A DNA stretch of 64,000 nt, taken from assembly GCF_000715075.1 (NCBI RefSeq), contig NC_134095.1, positions 53,812,419 through 53,876,418 on the forward strand. Reading direction: 5' to 3'. The stretch comes from Nicotiana tabacum. Taxonomy: Eukaryota > Streptophyta > Magnoliopsida > Solanales > Solanaceae. This document shows positions 20,055-31,416 of this stretch, piece after piece. Position 1 is the first letter of the stretch. Every line of letters begins with the position of its first letter. Below the pieces are notes generated by a model. The model did not search any database. It was not told where the DNA came from and saw only the letters and a list, made by a program, of their open reading frames with translations. Position numbers and translations under genes: made by a program.

Positions 20055-22828
20055 CCCTCTTTGTTCTGGCTCGAAAAAGGGCCACCAGTTCACAATATAC
20101 ACATATAGACTTAAGAAAAGCACTAAAAATTCTTGCTCTCTTTGTTGCAAACTTCTTTGTTTACTGCACCATCTAGTCAGCTGGAAGCCAAGACTAGGTC
20201 TTGGATACATTTTACCTCCTTTTGTTATTGCAAATTTCCAACTGGTATGCTCCCATTTTACTATCATGCAAACCTCTGCATGCATTTAGTTTATATACTG
20301 CATGTTCCCAAAATGTCTTTTCTTATGTTATTTAATCAGTAGAATCTTCTAGGCTAGCTTGTCTATAACTGAATCTATGTGTTTCATGCCTCTTGTTCTC
20401 AGTCAGCCTATGCATTACCTTTGATTATATTGTATGCTTCCTATTATTTGACTTGACTTGTATGATTCCTTATAGTTAGTAGGCCTTTTCCTTCTGTCCT
20501 GTTCAAACCTGCATGTCTACTACTATCACATGTTTGTTTGTATGTTGACTACAATAACCTGCCTACCTCTGTTTAGTTGAATCTATGTGTGCCTTACTCT
20601 CAACCTGTTTGGTTCCTGATTTAGTAAACTTCTGTGTATCCATATGAATTAGACTCATGCTCACTTCTCATGTCAATTATGACCCCCAACCTCTGCTTCC
20701 CTCTCTTTGTGGTTATTTGTTCTCAACATGCTACATGCCCCATAGTGCTAACTAATAAACTGGGCTGAATCTGGGTAGTAGGAATCTTTACTTTAGGACT
20801 CTGTGATCATGTTTCTCTGCTTGCTAAAACACTTGTCGCAATGACTCTGTTTTTCTTTTAAACAATTTCTTCTTAAAACTACTTCTATTTTCAAACACTA
20901 CTCCTACTCTTAGAGCACCCAAGGCCTTGCCCCTCTGGTGTAAGAATTGCTTAGGAGTCCCTGAGGCACCTCTGAACTTTGACACACTAGAGTTGGCTTT
21001 ACAAGCTTGCCTATAAAGGGTTATTGTAAAGGCTTATCCTGGTGTGAGCATTTCCCCGAGTCCCTGAGGCCCTTGGGAACTTTGATACACCAGGATCCTG
21101 TTGGGTGCACTATGATATTATGGCATTTGCGGATTGGTTGAAGGCCCGGTCTGCCAGGAGTATCTTTTGGGCCTATATTCAGGCTCCCTATAGTTGTAGC
21201 ACTCTCATTTCTGTAATTCGCTATCAGTGTTGGTTTGTAATAATATCCTTGTAAACAGATATTGGGGAATTAGTAAAATGGGAGGGATTCTTATACAATT
21301 TTGTGGGAATTTGGGTAGAATCATGTCTTAGGTTATTATGACTGTTTGCGTGCATTAGAGACCATGTTCCTTAGGATTATTTACATGCAATAGACATCAT
21401 GCCTATAGGTATTGCGATATTTGTTAATTTGGAAACGAAGCTTATAGGTTATTTTAATAATTAGGTACCATGCCTATAGGAGTTAAAATCAGATTTAATA
21501 GAAGTCATGCCTATAGGGGTTTCACTTTGGTCAAATGAATTCTGCTTGCTTCACATTATATTTGATTAGAAATCATACCTATAGGACTTAAAACCGGTTT
21601 GGTTAGAAAATCAGTTTAATTCATGTTTATTCTGAATCAGTTTAGTTAATTAGTCTATCCGCTCCTTTAATAAGTTTTCAATGCTGCCTTAATTAACATT
21701 ACTAGAGAACATGCCTACAGGAGCTAAACTGCCGTTAAAAAAATTGTTTGCTATTTCATTGCGTTCTTAATCAATAGTAAATATCATTCTCCTAGGATAT
21801 CACTATTACGCGTCTAGGCAAGCCTGTAGGGCAATTAAAACCCTCTAAATTATAAAACCGTGCCTTGTTATTTGAGACTGCTCACATTCAACAAGTTTAA
21901 AAGAATCAGTAGGCGAGTAAGATTCAGTTCTTTGACACTTTGGTCCTAATTCAATACTGTTTACTCTCTGTTCACCTAGATATCATGTTCTAAGGTTTTT
22001 CTCCTAAATCCCTGAAACTGTTGTGTGAGACGTGCACTTAGTTGTTTTGTTTGCTGAGGTAAAAATGTGAGCCTTTAATTGTTCCCTCTTTAAATGCAGT
22101 CCTAATTGTTTTGATTGACTCTTAGACTTTTCTCCTTTAAATACCTTAGGATGGTCTAGAACTATCTAAATTAGAGGTCATAAATACCTCCAGGGCCACA
22201 AGGAAGGGACGAGTAGTGCACGCATAGGATATCTCTCAAGGTTGCTAGAACGCTTTAGGCTATGACCAAGGGAAGGGAATTAGGTAGTAAGGATATGATG
22301 ACTACGCGCTAATGTCACGTGTAGCCCCTCATTGAGGAGTGATTATCGAGCATTGTGTGGGTATGATCCTATAGGCTGACCAACCTAGGGCCCCTCTTTC
22401 CTAACTCCCATTGTTTAAATAAATTTACTTTTCTTTGTATATGTGCAACTTGTTCAAGCCTTTCCCCTATCTTCATTACTTGAATCATACTTGTGTTTAG
22501 AATGTCAAAACATACCTTTACTTGCAAGTACGTGTTAAAACTCTTTATTTGTTAAAATGACTAACTCACATAATTTATGTTCGACCGGGACCCACCGTTG
22601 TGGACCTCGAGGAGTGCCTAACACCTTCCCCTCAAAGTTATTTCGAGCCCTTACCCTAATCTCTGGTAAAGTCCATGAGTTAATTGCTCAAGGTGCCCTA
22701 ATGCACCATAATCCGTTAGGTGACGACTCTTCAAATACCCAATTTCCAAAAGGAAATGAGTTATTTCCCCCATGAATGTCGAAACCCGGACTTCCCCATC
22801 AAAAAGTGAAAAAGGGGGCACAACAGCA

Positions 22829-22848
22829 TGGCGACTCTGCTGGGGATA
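22829..22848 (+). other. Primer binding site, Ogre type (tRNA-Arg-like)
   Basis: TGGCGACTCTGCTGGGGATA starts 3 nt after the 5' LTR. Ogre elements are known to use a tRNA-Arg primer. I assign the tRNA by family and did not check it against a tRNA sequence. Confidence 0.75.
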
Positions 22849-23547
22849 CTTTTAGGCTCTTACCATAATGAACTTATCTTCTGTAAATTAGTCCAAGCAT
22901 GCTCTATCCCACATACCCTTTCCCTTTATTTGAATTTAACCGTCTATTTTCAAGCATTTATGATTCTTTTATTCTTGAAACTGACTTGTCTCCTTATTTT
23001 CTTTTTCCGTAATTGTCTTTCAATTATTTAAATACTGCATTTATTATTTTTCTTACGTGCAAATACTTGACAACATGCTCTTTATTGCTGCATAAATCAT
23101 GCAAAAACATCATATTCCACTTGTGCATAATTAATCCTATAGCAATGCTTGATGAGTTTTTGCACTCATCCTATATATCATCTTTTAAATTCGGAAAGAT
23201 GTATTTGCAATAAAACTAGTCAATCAGTAGTGCGTTCGACGGTTCCATGCCTTTCCCCCTCAAGCTGTCCACTTGAGGGTCCCAGTCTAGACCTCTATAA
23301 CAACCCTACTCTGATTAAATATTACATGCATCATGGCCAAACCTAGTCGGGTTAATGTGTTGTCCGCATAATAACCCTTTAAGACAAGCTTTGTCCAAAG
23401 GTCCATTGGGTTTTCCATAATCCCAACGGACGTAACCATGATTATGTGAATTAATTTGGAGAAATAAGTGCCAACATGCTAATCATTACTGTATAAATAG
23501 ACGAATCTGGAGGGGGAAAGGGCCTAACTCTCTTTGTTTTGCAGAAA
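22849..23547 (+). other. Leader of the first Ogre
   Basis: About 700 bp of untranslated DNA between primer site and ORF1. Short frames here are not conserved-looking. Part of it (near 23250-23300, CCCCCTCAAGCTGTCCACTT) resembles the second Ogre's leader near 57735-57775. It ends CTCTTTGTTTTGCAG just before the ORF1 ATG, which looks like a splice acceptor. Confidence 0.7.
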
Positions 23548-25155
23548 ATGAGGCACGAGGTCCCCGGATTCGGTATGGTTAGCACACCCTCACTTTTGCT
23601 AGATTGGTGGAGGGATCTTCCTTCATGTGACCAAAACCATGTGAAACGAGTCTTAGGAAACTTGCCTTCTTTGATGGACCTTCAGCTCAACAAAATGCTG
23701 ATCAAGGTTCCAACTATGTTTTGGGACAAGTAAAGGGTTGTGTTCCATTTTGGGAACATAGAAATGACACCCCTTCTAGAAGAGATAGGAGGATTTGCTG
23801 GGCTGCCTTGGGATAGACCTAATCTGTTAGCACCTAAAAATCGCACTGCCAGGGGTTTTCTGAAGATGATAGGGCTGAAGAAAAATGGCAACTTGAAATG
23901 CCTAAAGGACTCCGATATACCTTTTGAGTTCCTTTATGAAAGATATGGTCGCAACAACTCCTACCGTCTTTTTGATGATGAGTTCTCAATCACTTCTTTA
24001 GGTTGGATTCATCGTAGGGTCTTCGTGTTTATTATGTGTTTCTTGGGCATGCTGGTGTTCCCAATCCAAGGGGATAGGATCCATACTAGGCTGGCATTGG
24101 TAATCAAAACTCTGATGGACAGGTTCGAGGGGGAGACATACACTATCATCGCTATGATTGTCGCATACATGTACCGGGCTTTGGAGCGATGCTAGAAGGG
24201 CTTCAGGTTCTTCGAGGGTTGCAACTTGCTGCTATAGGTCTGGTTGTTGGAACATCTCCAAAAGGGGCAATACCGTCAAGAATTTTCGTGAAGGCCATGG
24301 AATGATCACATAGCCTTCCCTCATCCCAAAGGATGAATTATATTCCAGACATGTTTGCTCAGCTAGAGAACGTTGTGGGATGGGTACAACTTTTAGAAAA
24401 TTTGACTGAGGATCAAGTCCAGTGGATGTTCAAGTGGTTCCCTATCGATGAATTCAACATTAGATCCAGGGATTTTCTACACTTGGTGTTGATCGGGTTG
24501 AGGGGCATATACCCTTACACTCCTCTCAGGGTTATGAGACAAGCAGGAAGGAGAAAAATCATACCGCGGGTCGCCAAAATGTGTCACTTTAGAGCCAATT
24601 TCCAATGTGATGCCATCCCGTATAAGAATGAAGTGCAACATATGTGGACCTTGAAGATCATTGTGGAGAAGGATACTATTGAGCTAGACCGATATCACGC
24701 GGGCCACTCATACCTTTACCCTTCTTGGTTGGAGGACAACATAACTGGGGTCATTGGGCCAAGGGCTAGGTCAGGAAATAGGGTCATAAATGAGGTTGAT
24801 AAAGCCGAGGTGAAGTACAACAAGCTACGGAAAAGAGTTTGAGAGTCTGAAGTTGAGCATATGGCACTGCATAAAGCTGACATGGAGATGATTAATGAAT
24901 GGAAATAAAGAGACATTAAATCTAGTGAGAGGCTGGAATATCTGGAGTACAGTCTAATGGAGTTAGAAGGTAAGATAAGAAAAAGGGTTACCGACTGCCA
25001 GAATGCCGAAGGAAATGAAGGAGGACACCTGGCAAGGCATTCCTACTGCTGAACCTGCGCGAGATGGGAGAATTGATCGACTAAAGCATCCAGTCTGGAG
25101 AGGGTCCTTCTGGGACCAAGTAGATAAGACTTATTTTCTTTCCTTTCAAATGTAA
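23548..25155 (+). pseudogene. ORF1 of the first Ogre (plant mobile domain-like)
   Basis: ATG at 23548 starts MRHEVPGFGMVSTPSLLL. The frame crosses a stop at 23731-23733, continues to 24195 and shifts before 24333. It is open to 24842, with a last decayed part to about 25155. Landmarks are VFHFGNIEMTPLLEEIGGFA, FFEGCNLLL, and PYTPLRVMRQAGRRKIIPRV. The MTPxLEEI pattern is that of the plant mobile domain also found in some plant transposons and cellular proteins. Ogre ORF1 has no established function. The C-terminal part is charged. The second Ogre's ORF1 (58930-60977) has the same landmarks. Confidence 0.8.
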
Positions 25156-25522
25156 TAAGTCCAAGAGCCATTAGTGACATTATCTTATTTAGTTTCGTTT
25201 TGGTTCGTTTAGTTTTACTTTAATGAAATGAGGCAATTATTGGCACTAAATTTCTCTAAATTTATTTGTCTCTTGGACTACCTCGGGCACAACGAGGCTC
25301 CCAAATTAGGACACAAATTTATATTCCGCAATATGTGTTTAATATTGCAAACATTTCAAAATCCTTGATGACTTGTTTACCTTTTCGTTTTTTCTTTATT
25401 TCTTATTCCCATCCGCTAAGGTTGGTTCGCTCATACTGGCATCATCAGCATATCACACCATATCTAGAGGCCCTCCACCTCCTCCTCATCTAAGCAATAC
25501 AAAAGGCAAATGAAAAGCAAAA
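25156..25522 (+). other. Spacer between ORF1 and gag, first Ogre
   Basis: About 370 bp, T-rich at first. A short open frame at 25266-25493 has no recognisable motif. Confidence 0.6.
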
Positions 25523-27330
25523 ATGGATGATTTAATTGGTATTCGAAAGGAGAATGCTGAGAACGCAGAAGCTTTAGATGGATGGAGTACCCCGACACCA
25601 AATGATCTAGTCTTGAGGTTGGAAAAAAAAGATATTAGAGCTACAGGGAGAGATTGAGCAGGTCCCTAACTTGGCAAGCTTTTCACTCACCCTGAATGTC
25701 CCCGACATCAACCAATAAACACAAAGAACCTAGCACCTCCCCAAAACACGCCAAGCCAACATCTGCAAACCCTTCTGCATCGCATCAATACACAACCCCA
25801 TCCCAAAATCTCAATCCCCTACCAATACCAACTCCACCACAACACCATAATCAACTAATTCATTACCCGCCAATCGCCACTTATAATACTCCCCAAAATA
25901 CACCACAACCCATTTCTGACCCTCAAAACTCTACCAATGACTAGCACTACACCCAGGCACCGGGCACTTACCAAAACAACCCCATATACGTGGAAACTGT
26001 ACCTCACTCTATCAAACCAATCTCCTATATCGCTGAATCCTCCGAGAAGGACCTGCTCATTAAAAACATGGCTGAAGAACTCAAGAAGTTGACAAGTTGA
26101 GTTAAGGGTGTCGAAGGCGGCAAGGGAATAGAAGGTTTGAATTATGAAGACCTATGCATACAGCTGATGTAGAACTACCAGAGGGATACAAACCTCCCAA
26201 GTTTGAGGTGTTTGATGGTACAGGTGATCCCAGGGTTCATCCGAGGACCTATTGTGAAAAGCTTGTCAGGGTTGGGAAAGATGAAAAAATCCGGATGAAA
26301 CTCTTTATGAAGAGTCTTACTGGAGATGCTTTGTCCTGGTACATCAGCCAAGATCCCAAAAAATGGTCCAATTAGGTGAGTGGCATCAGATTTCATGGAC
26401 CAGTTTAGGTTCAATATAGAGAATGCACCAGACGTTTTCTACATCCATAATCTTAAGAAGAAACCTACCGAGACTTTTCATGAGTATGCTACTCGTTGGA
26501 GGTCGGAAGCGGCCAAGGTCAGGCCATCTTTGGACGAGGAACAAATGAACAAGTTCTTCGTCAGAGCATATGATCCGCAGTATTATGAAAGATTGTTGGT
26601 TATTGAAAACCATAAATTCTCTGATATCATCAAGCTTGGAGAAAGAATCGAGGAAGGCATCAAAAGAGGGATAGTAACAAATTTTGAGGCATTACAGGCC
26701 ACAAATAAAGCGATACAATCAGGCGGCATATCAAAGAAAAGAGACGTTGGGGTAGTAATGGTGGCACAAGGCTCGAAATCTCCACTTACATATGAAACAC
26801 CTCCATCCACATATCAAGCACCACCACCCACATATCAACCCTCATCTCCCAGATATTCCCAACCAGTCACTACCTATCATACCTATAATTCCCAACCATC
26901 CCATTTCCAATCACCTCCAACTCACCAAAACTTTCCAAGACCACGACCAAACATCAACCGCAAGCCACCCAGATAATACACCGCCATTGCTAAACCCATC
27001 GACCGGTTGTATGAGAGATTGTAAAATCACAGGTTACATCACTCCTATTCCTGCTATGGCATTAGAAAATCCATTCCAATGGGTCAATCCAAACAAAACT
27101 TGTACATACCACTCCAGTATAAAAGGGCACACCACTGATGAGTGCCGAACATTGAAAGATAAGATCCAAAAGCTAATTGACAACAAGGTTATACAGGCAA
27201 AAGAAACCGCATCCAATATCCACAACAACCTTCTCCCTAATCATAGAGGCGGTGGGGTACATGTGATAGAGATGAACGAAGAATGGAACCTTGAGAGGTG
27301 GATTGGGCTTATTTAGGAGGGTGATGACTT
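25523..27330 (+). pseudogene. gag of the first Ogre
   Basis: The likely start is ATG at 25523 (MDDLIGIRKENAENAEAL). A Pro/Gln-rich linker follows in shifted frames. The capsid-like domain is open at 26154-26375 (PKFEVFDGTGDPRVHPRTYC, LTGDALSWYISQDPKKW) and 26380-26976 (NLKKKPTETFHEYATRWRSE, PQYYERLL). A Pro/Tyr/Ser/Gln repeat tail follows. The zinc-binding motif CTYHSSIKGHTTDEC is in the frame at 26792-27316, as C-X2-H instead of the canonical C-X2-C, a form common in Tat gag. At least two stops or frameshifts break it. Gag would coat the element RNA. Confidence 0.87.
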
Positions 27331-28870
27331 TAAACCCTCGATCACACTTGCTCCTATTGTAGTACAGACTTAGTCACCAATAAAGGTTGAGGTAGCTGCA
27401 TCAGTTCCATTTGAGGTAGAGGTGGCTCCGCCTACATACACTTCTGCTGTTTGAAATAGAAGTGGTCACACCTTTTACAGTGACAGTATTAACCACACCT
27501 CCTTTCCACTCAAAAGAAATACCTTGGGATTACGTTGCCGACGCTCGGCAAAAAGGGAAAGGAAAGGTAGAGGAATCTGATGTTGCACAAGGAATGACCA
27601 GGACCGGAAGAGTCTATACACCTGAACACTTGGGAGGACCAAGTAAGGATTCCACTACCAAACAGCTTGTCATTGAAACAGGGCCAGATGACATTTGGAG
27701 GAGTATAAGCAAGGGAATACTCCGTCATAGATCATTTGAACAAAACCCCAGCTCGAATATCTATCCTGTCACTACTGCAAAATTCAGAGGCGCATAAGAA
27801 CGCTTTAATAAAAGTACTGAGTGAAGCTTATCTACCCAACAACATCACCGATGTAGAGATGGAAAATATGATAGGGTAGGTACTGGAATATCATAAGATC
27901 ACCTTCCACGAAGATGAGCTACCGCCTTAGGGGTTGAATCAAAATCGAGCATTGCATATCATAGTGCAATTTGAAGACAAATTCATTGCCAGGGTCTTGG
28001 TTGATGGAGGTTCAAGCCTCAATATTAGTCCGTTGGATACTCTGAAAAGACTAGGCAAAGGTTTCCATGAAATACGGGCAGGGAGCATGAATGTGAAAAG
28101 CTTTCGATGGGTCTCAAAGGGCCACGATCGAGGAAATTAACCTTTGCTTGCAGATGGGGCCAACTTGGTTCGACGTCGAGTTTTAGGTGCTCGACATACC
28201 AGCCTCATACAATCTTCTATTGGGCAGACCATGGATCCATGCTGCTGGGGCTGTAGCATCCACACTACATCAAGCCGTGAAATTCGAATGGAATTGTCAG
28301 GAGGTGATCATTCACGGAGATGGGAGTAACCCCATTTACACCAGTCAAACCATCCCGATTATTGGAAATAGAAGAAGGCTAGGAGGAGAAACCTATCATC
28401 ACATTGAACGTGTCAATACCGTCAAAAAGACAAATGGTGGAGTAGTAAAATAGAGAGCATACTGTATATTCTGTGTATGAACCCGGCAAAGGGCTGAGGA
28501 AGAATCTTCAGGGTATCACTAAACCAATACAGCTGAAGCGTCACGGTACTACCTTCAGGCTTGGATATCAATGCACATGGCAAGAGTATAATGATTGGTC
28601 ACCTCCATGGCACGGGTCGTATTACCCTCTCGAGCAACCAGTGCCACATCTGGATCAGGCTTTTCACCAAGCTGATACAATATAGGGAACTGCAGAAGAA
28701 GAAGCATTGGCTGGGTTGAGGAATTTGTTCTTGAAGGATGAAGACATGGACTGCAGTGCAACAATTAAGGAGGAGGAGGAGGAAGAAGGCCTCACCATTC
28801 AGACTGTGGAAAAGGGAGCCGTTCTCAGGAATTGTACTGCCACACCATCCCGGGCCCGCCGAGTCCCTGG
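27331..28870 (+). pseudogene. Protease region of first Ogre pol
   Basis: It begins with a linker carrying TRTGRVYTPEHLG (27462-27797), then in another frame a YSVIDHLNKTPA segment. The retropepsin core at 27934-28140 reads RVLVDGGSSLNISPLDTL, with DGGS in the active-site position as Tat proteases often have. A GRPWIHAAGAVASTLHQAVK segment follows at 28187-28453. The region ends in KGAVLRNCT. Frames change several times. Homologous linker motifs (TRSGRC, EEAEEFL) close the window in the second Ogre. Confidence 0.83.
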
Positions 28871-29097
28871 GTAGCTTGGCATTTAGCCTAATTTACTTCT
28901 ATATCCATGCTAGACATTTCAGATGTTTTAGTAATTTTGTTTTAAAGACGCATTTTGTTTCAAAATAATTGCTCGATTCATCGAGTCGTATTTGTTTTGG
29001 ACATTTTCTAATTTAATCAATGCATTGCTATTTATTATTCATTATTATCTTTCATATTTTTTTTACAACATTGTTATTACTTTTCATGATAAACCAG
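28871..29097 (+). other. Putative Ogre intron between protease and RT
   Basis: A 227-bp AT-rich stretch starts GTAGCTTGGC right after the last protease-side codons (RRVPG) and ends in a T-rich run and AAACCAG. Coding-like sequence (VTVTCNEATQHENSD) resumes after it. Ogre elements are known to carry a spliced intron exactly here. With these borders the phases do not match perfectly, which I attribute to decay of this copy or a slightly different border. Confidence 0.6.
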
Positions 29098-30232
29098 TGA
29101 CTGTGACATGTAATGAGGCAACGCAACATGAGAATAGTGATTCATATAAAGAAGATGAGATACCTGAGGAAGTTGTAAGGAAAGTTGAAATTTTTGAGAA
29201 TAAGCCAAAATCCAACTTGGATGATACCGAAGTAATAAATTTAGCGAACGCCGAGACCGTCAAGGAGACTCGCATCAGTATTCACTTATCGCCGATAGAG
29301 AAAGAGGAGTACATCTATTTCCTAAAGGAATATGAGGAAATTTTCGCATGGTCATATGATGACATGACCGGTTTGAGCACTTCCATAGTAGCTCACAAGT
29401 TGCCTACTAATCCCATGTGCTCGCCAGTAAAGCAGAAACTCAGAAAGTTTAAACTAGATATGAGCCTGAAAATCAAGAAGGAAGTTACCGAGCAGATCAA
29501 AGCCAAAGTTCTCAGGGTTGTGGAGTACCCAACCTGGTTAGCCAACATTGTGCCAGTTCCGAAGACAGATGGGAAAGTCAAAGTATGTGTTGACTATCGG
29601 GATTTAAATAGAGCAAGTCCCAAAGATGACTTTCCACTGCCAAATATACACATCCTGATCGATAACTGTGCCAAGCATGAACTCCAATCTTTTGTAAATT
29701 GCTTTGTGGGTTATCACCAGATCTGGATGGATGTAAAAGACGTGGAGAAAACCGCTTTTATTACACCATGGGGTTATACTGTTACAAGATGATGCCATTC
29801 AGTCTGAAAAATATTGGGGCTACATACATGAGAGCAATGACAACCATCTTTCATGATATGATACATAAAGGAATAGAGGTATATGTGGACGACGTCATTA
29901 TCAAATCCAAGAGGGTTGCAGATCACATAGCTGACTTGAGAAAGTTCTTTGACAGGTTAAGTAGGTACAACTTGAAACTGAACCCCTCAAAATGTGCATT
30001 CAGGGTTCCCACAGGAAAGTTATTGGGATTTATTGTCAGTCATCGAGGGATCGAGTTGGATCCATCTAAAGTCAAGGCTATTCAGGAGTTACTGCCACCT
30101 AGGAGCAAAAAGGCCGTGATGAGCTTCCTAGGACGTCTTAACTATATTAGTTGATTCATAGCACAATCCACAGTCATATGTGAACCCATCTTCAATATGC
30201 TAGGGAAAGATGCCGAGACAAGCTGGACCGAG
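29098..30232 (+). pseudogene. Reverse transcriptase of the first Ogre
   Basis: The frame ending 29792 contains IHLSPIEKEEYIYFLKEYEE, YPTWLANIVPVPKTDGKVKV, CVDYRDLNRASPKDDFPLPN and VEKTAFITPWG. A frameshift at about 29785 leads to the frame at 29699-30154 with MMPFSLKNIGATYMRAM, the catalytic YVDDVIIKSK and LKLNPSKCAFRV. A stop follows at 30154. The next codons (TSWTE) run to the junction with the solo LTR at 30233. Catalytic residues are present, but reading is blocked by the frameshift, stop and insertion. Confidence 0.9.
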
Positions 30233-30394
30233 TGTAAGGCCCCGTGAAATTTCTACTCAAAAACTCGAAAGCTCTTAGTACCAAATTAGGAATATCTGTT
30301 AGAAATTTGTAACTCACCGCGGTTCGGACCCTTTTGATCGATCTATGCATTAAAAATTAAGGAATAAAGTTTTCCAGAAAAGTGTGTTTCTGCG

Positions 30395-30715
30395 GTCCAT
30401 TATGCGATCGCATAATAGCTATGCGAACCGCATAGTCGCTGCAGAGTCAGACAGTTTGATGGTTAATTTGAGGTCAACTATGTGGCCAATTATGCGATCG
30501 CATAATTAATATGTGGACCACATAGTCATCGCATAATCCCCTTGGAATTTTTGTAAGGGGCAGTTCTGCGGTGCATTATACGACCGCAGAACAGGTATGA
30601 GGACCGCATTTTTGTCACATACCCGAACAGTTTGTTTAGGTTTTTGGGGACATTTTGCGGTCCCTTTTGCGGGCTGCATATCCATTATGCTATCGCATAT
30701 GGGATCGCAGATTTC
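30395..30715. repeat. ATGCGATCGCAT short-palindrome array
   Basis: Repeated TATGCGATCGCATA, ATGCGAACCGCATA, TGCGGTCC and related words over about 320 bp, in the first part of the solo LTR. Confidence 0.75.
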
Positions 30716-31393
30716 GTCGGGGCTCCTATTTTCTAACGTTTAAAACCCGACCCCATCCAACTAAAAACACCCCATTGGACCACTTTTATGTTATTTTGCT
30801 GCAAATAGAGTGAGAGAGGGATTTCTAGAGAGAGAGGGGGATCTTCATCAAGTCCTCACTCAATCCTTGCCTAAACCCTTGAAGATTATCAAGTAAAGAT
30901 GCTAGACCTTCACCCCAAGAGGTAAGAACTTGAGCCCTAGCCTTTGGTTTCGAAATTCACACTAGAATGAGTAATTAGATTAGGGGTTCATGGGTATAAA
31001 AATGGATTTTCTTACATATATAAAAGATAATAGGGTATGGGGAGGTTATGAACTAAAAAAAGATAGCAATTGGGGTGTAAGATAATGAAAATCTCTCACA
31101 AAAGGGTCCTATATCACAATGCACACCTAGTGCTTGATAATTGCTCAAATGAGCTAGAATCTTAATCATGTCTCTAATTCTTGGTTCAATTAGTAATTTT
31201 CATAAAATAGATTGAAGTTGCTAAGAGTCCCGGAATTTTGTAAGAATTTAAAGAAAGTTCTGTTGAGGTATGTATGGCTAAAACCCCTTCTTATTAGAAA
31301 TTGAGTTATGTTAGTATATGTGCAAATGTGGTAAGACTGAAAACTTGATTGATGTATTGATTGTTACTTCATATGAATTGGTTTTGAAATTAT

Positions 31394-31416
31394 ATACACA
31401 CACACACACACACACA
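31394..31416. repeat. (CA)n microsatellite in solo LTR
   Basis: About 11 CA units. Confidence 0.85.

Larger units (their letters stand above)
18212..22825 (+). repeat. 5' LTR of the first Ogre
   Basis: 4.6 kb, ending GGGGGCACAACA. Visible internal features are a 20-bp palindrome at 18807-18826, a TATA-like ATATAA at 18853, a second TATAAAA at 20048, a dispersed CATGCCTATAGG motif at about 21390-21735, and a primer-site-like TGACGACTCTTC at 22721-22732. Short frames inside it (for example 22557-22775) have no recognisable product. Confidence 0.92.

Noticed and set aside
22557..22775. Conserved small ORF at the end of the Ogre LTR
   Set aside because: It has no recognisable motif, and the equivalent region at 41330-41560 shows indels that break the frame.
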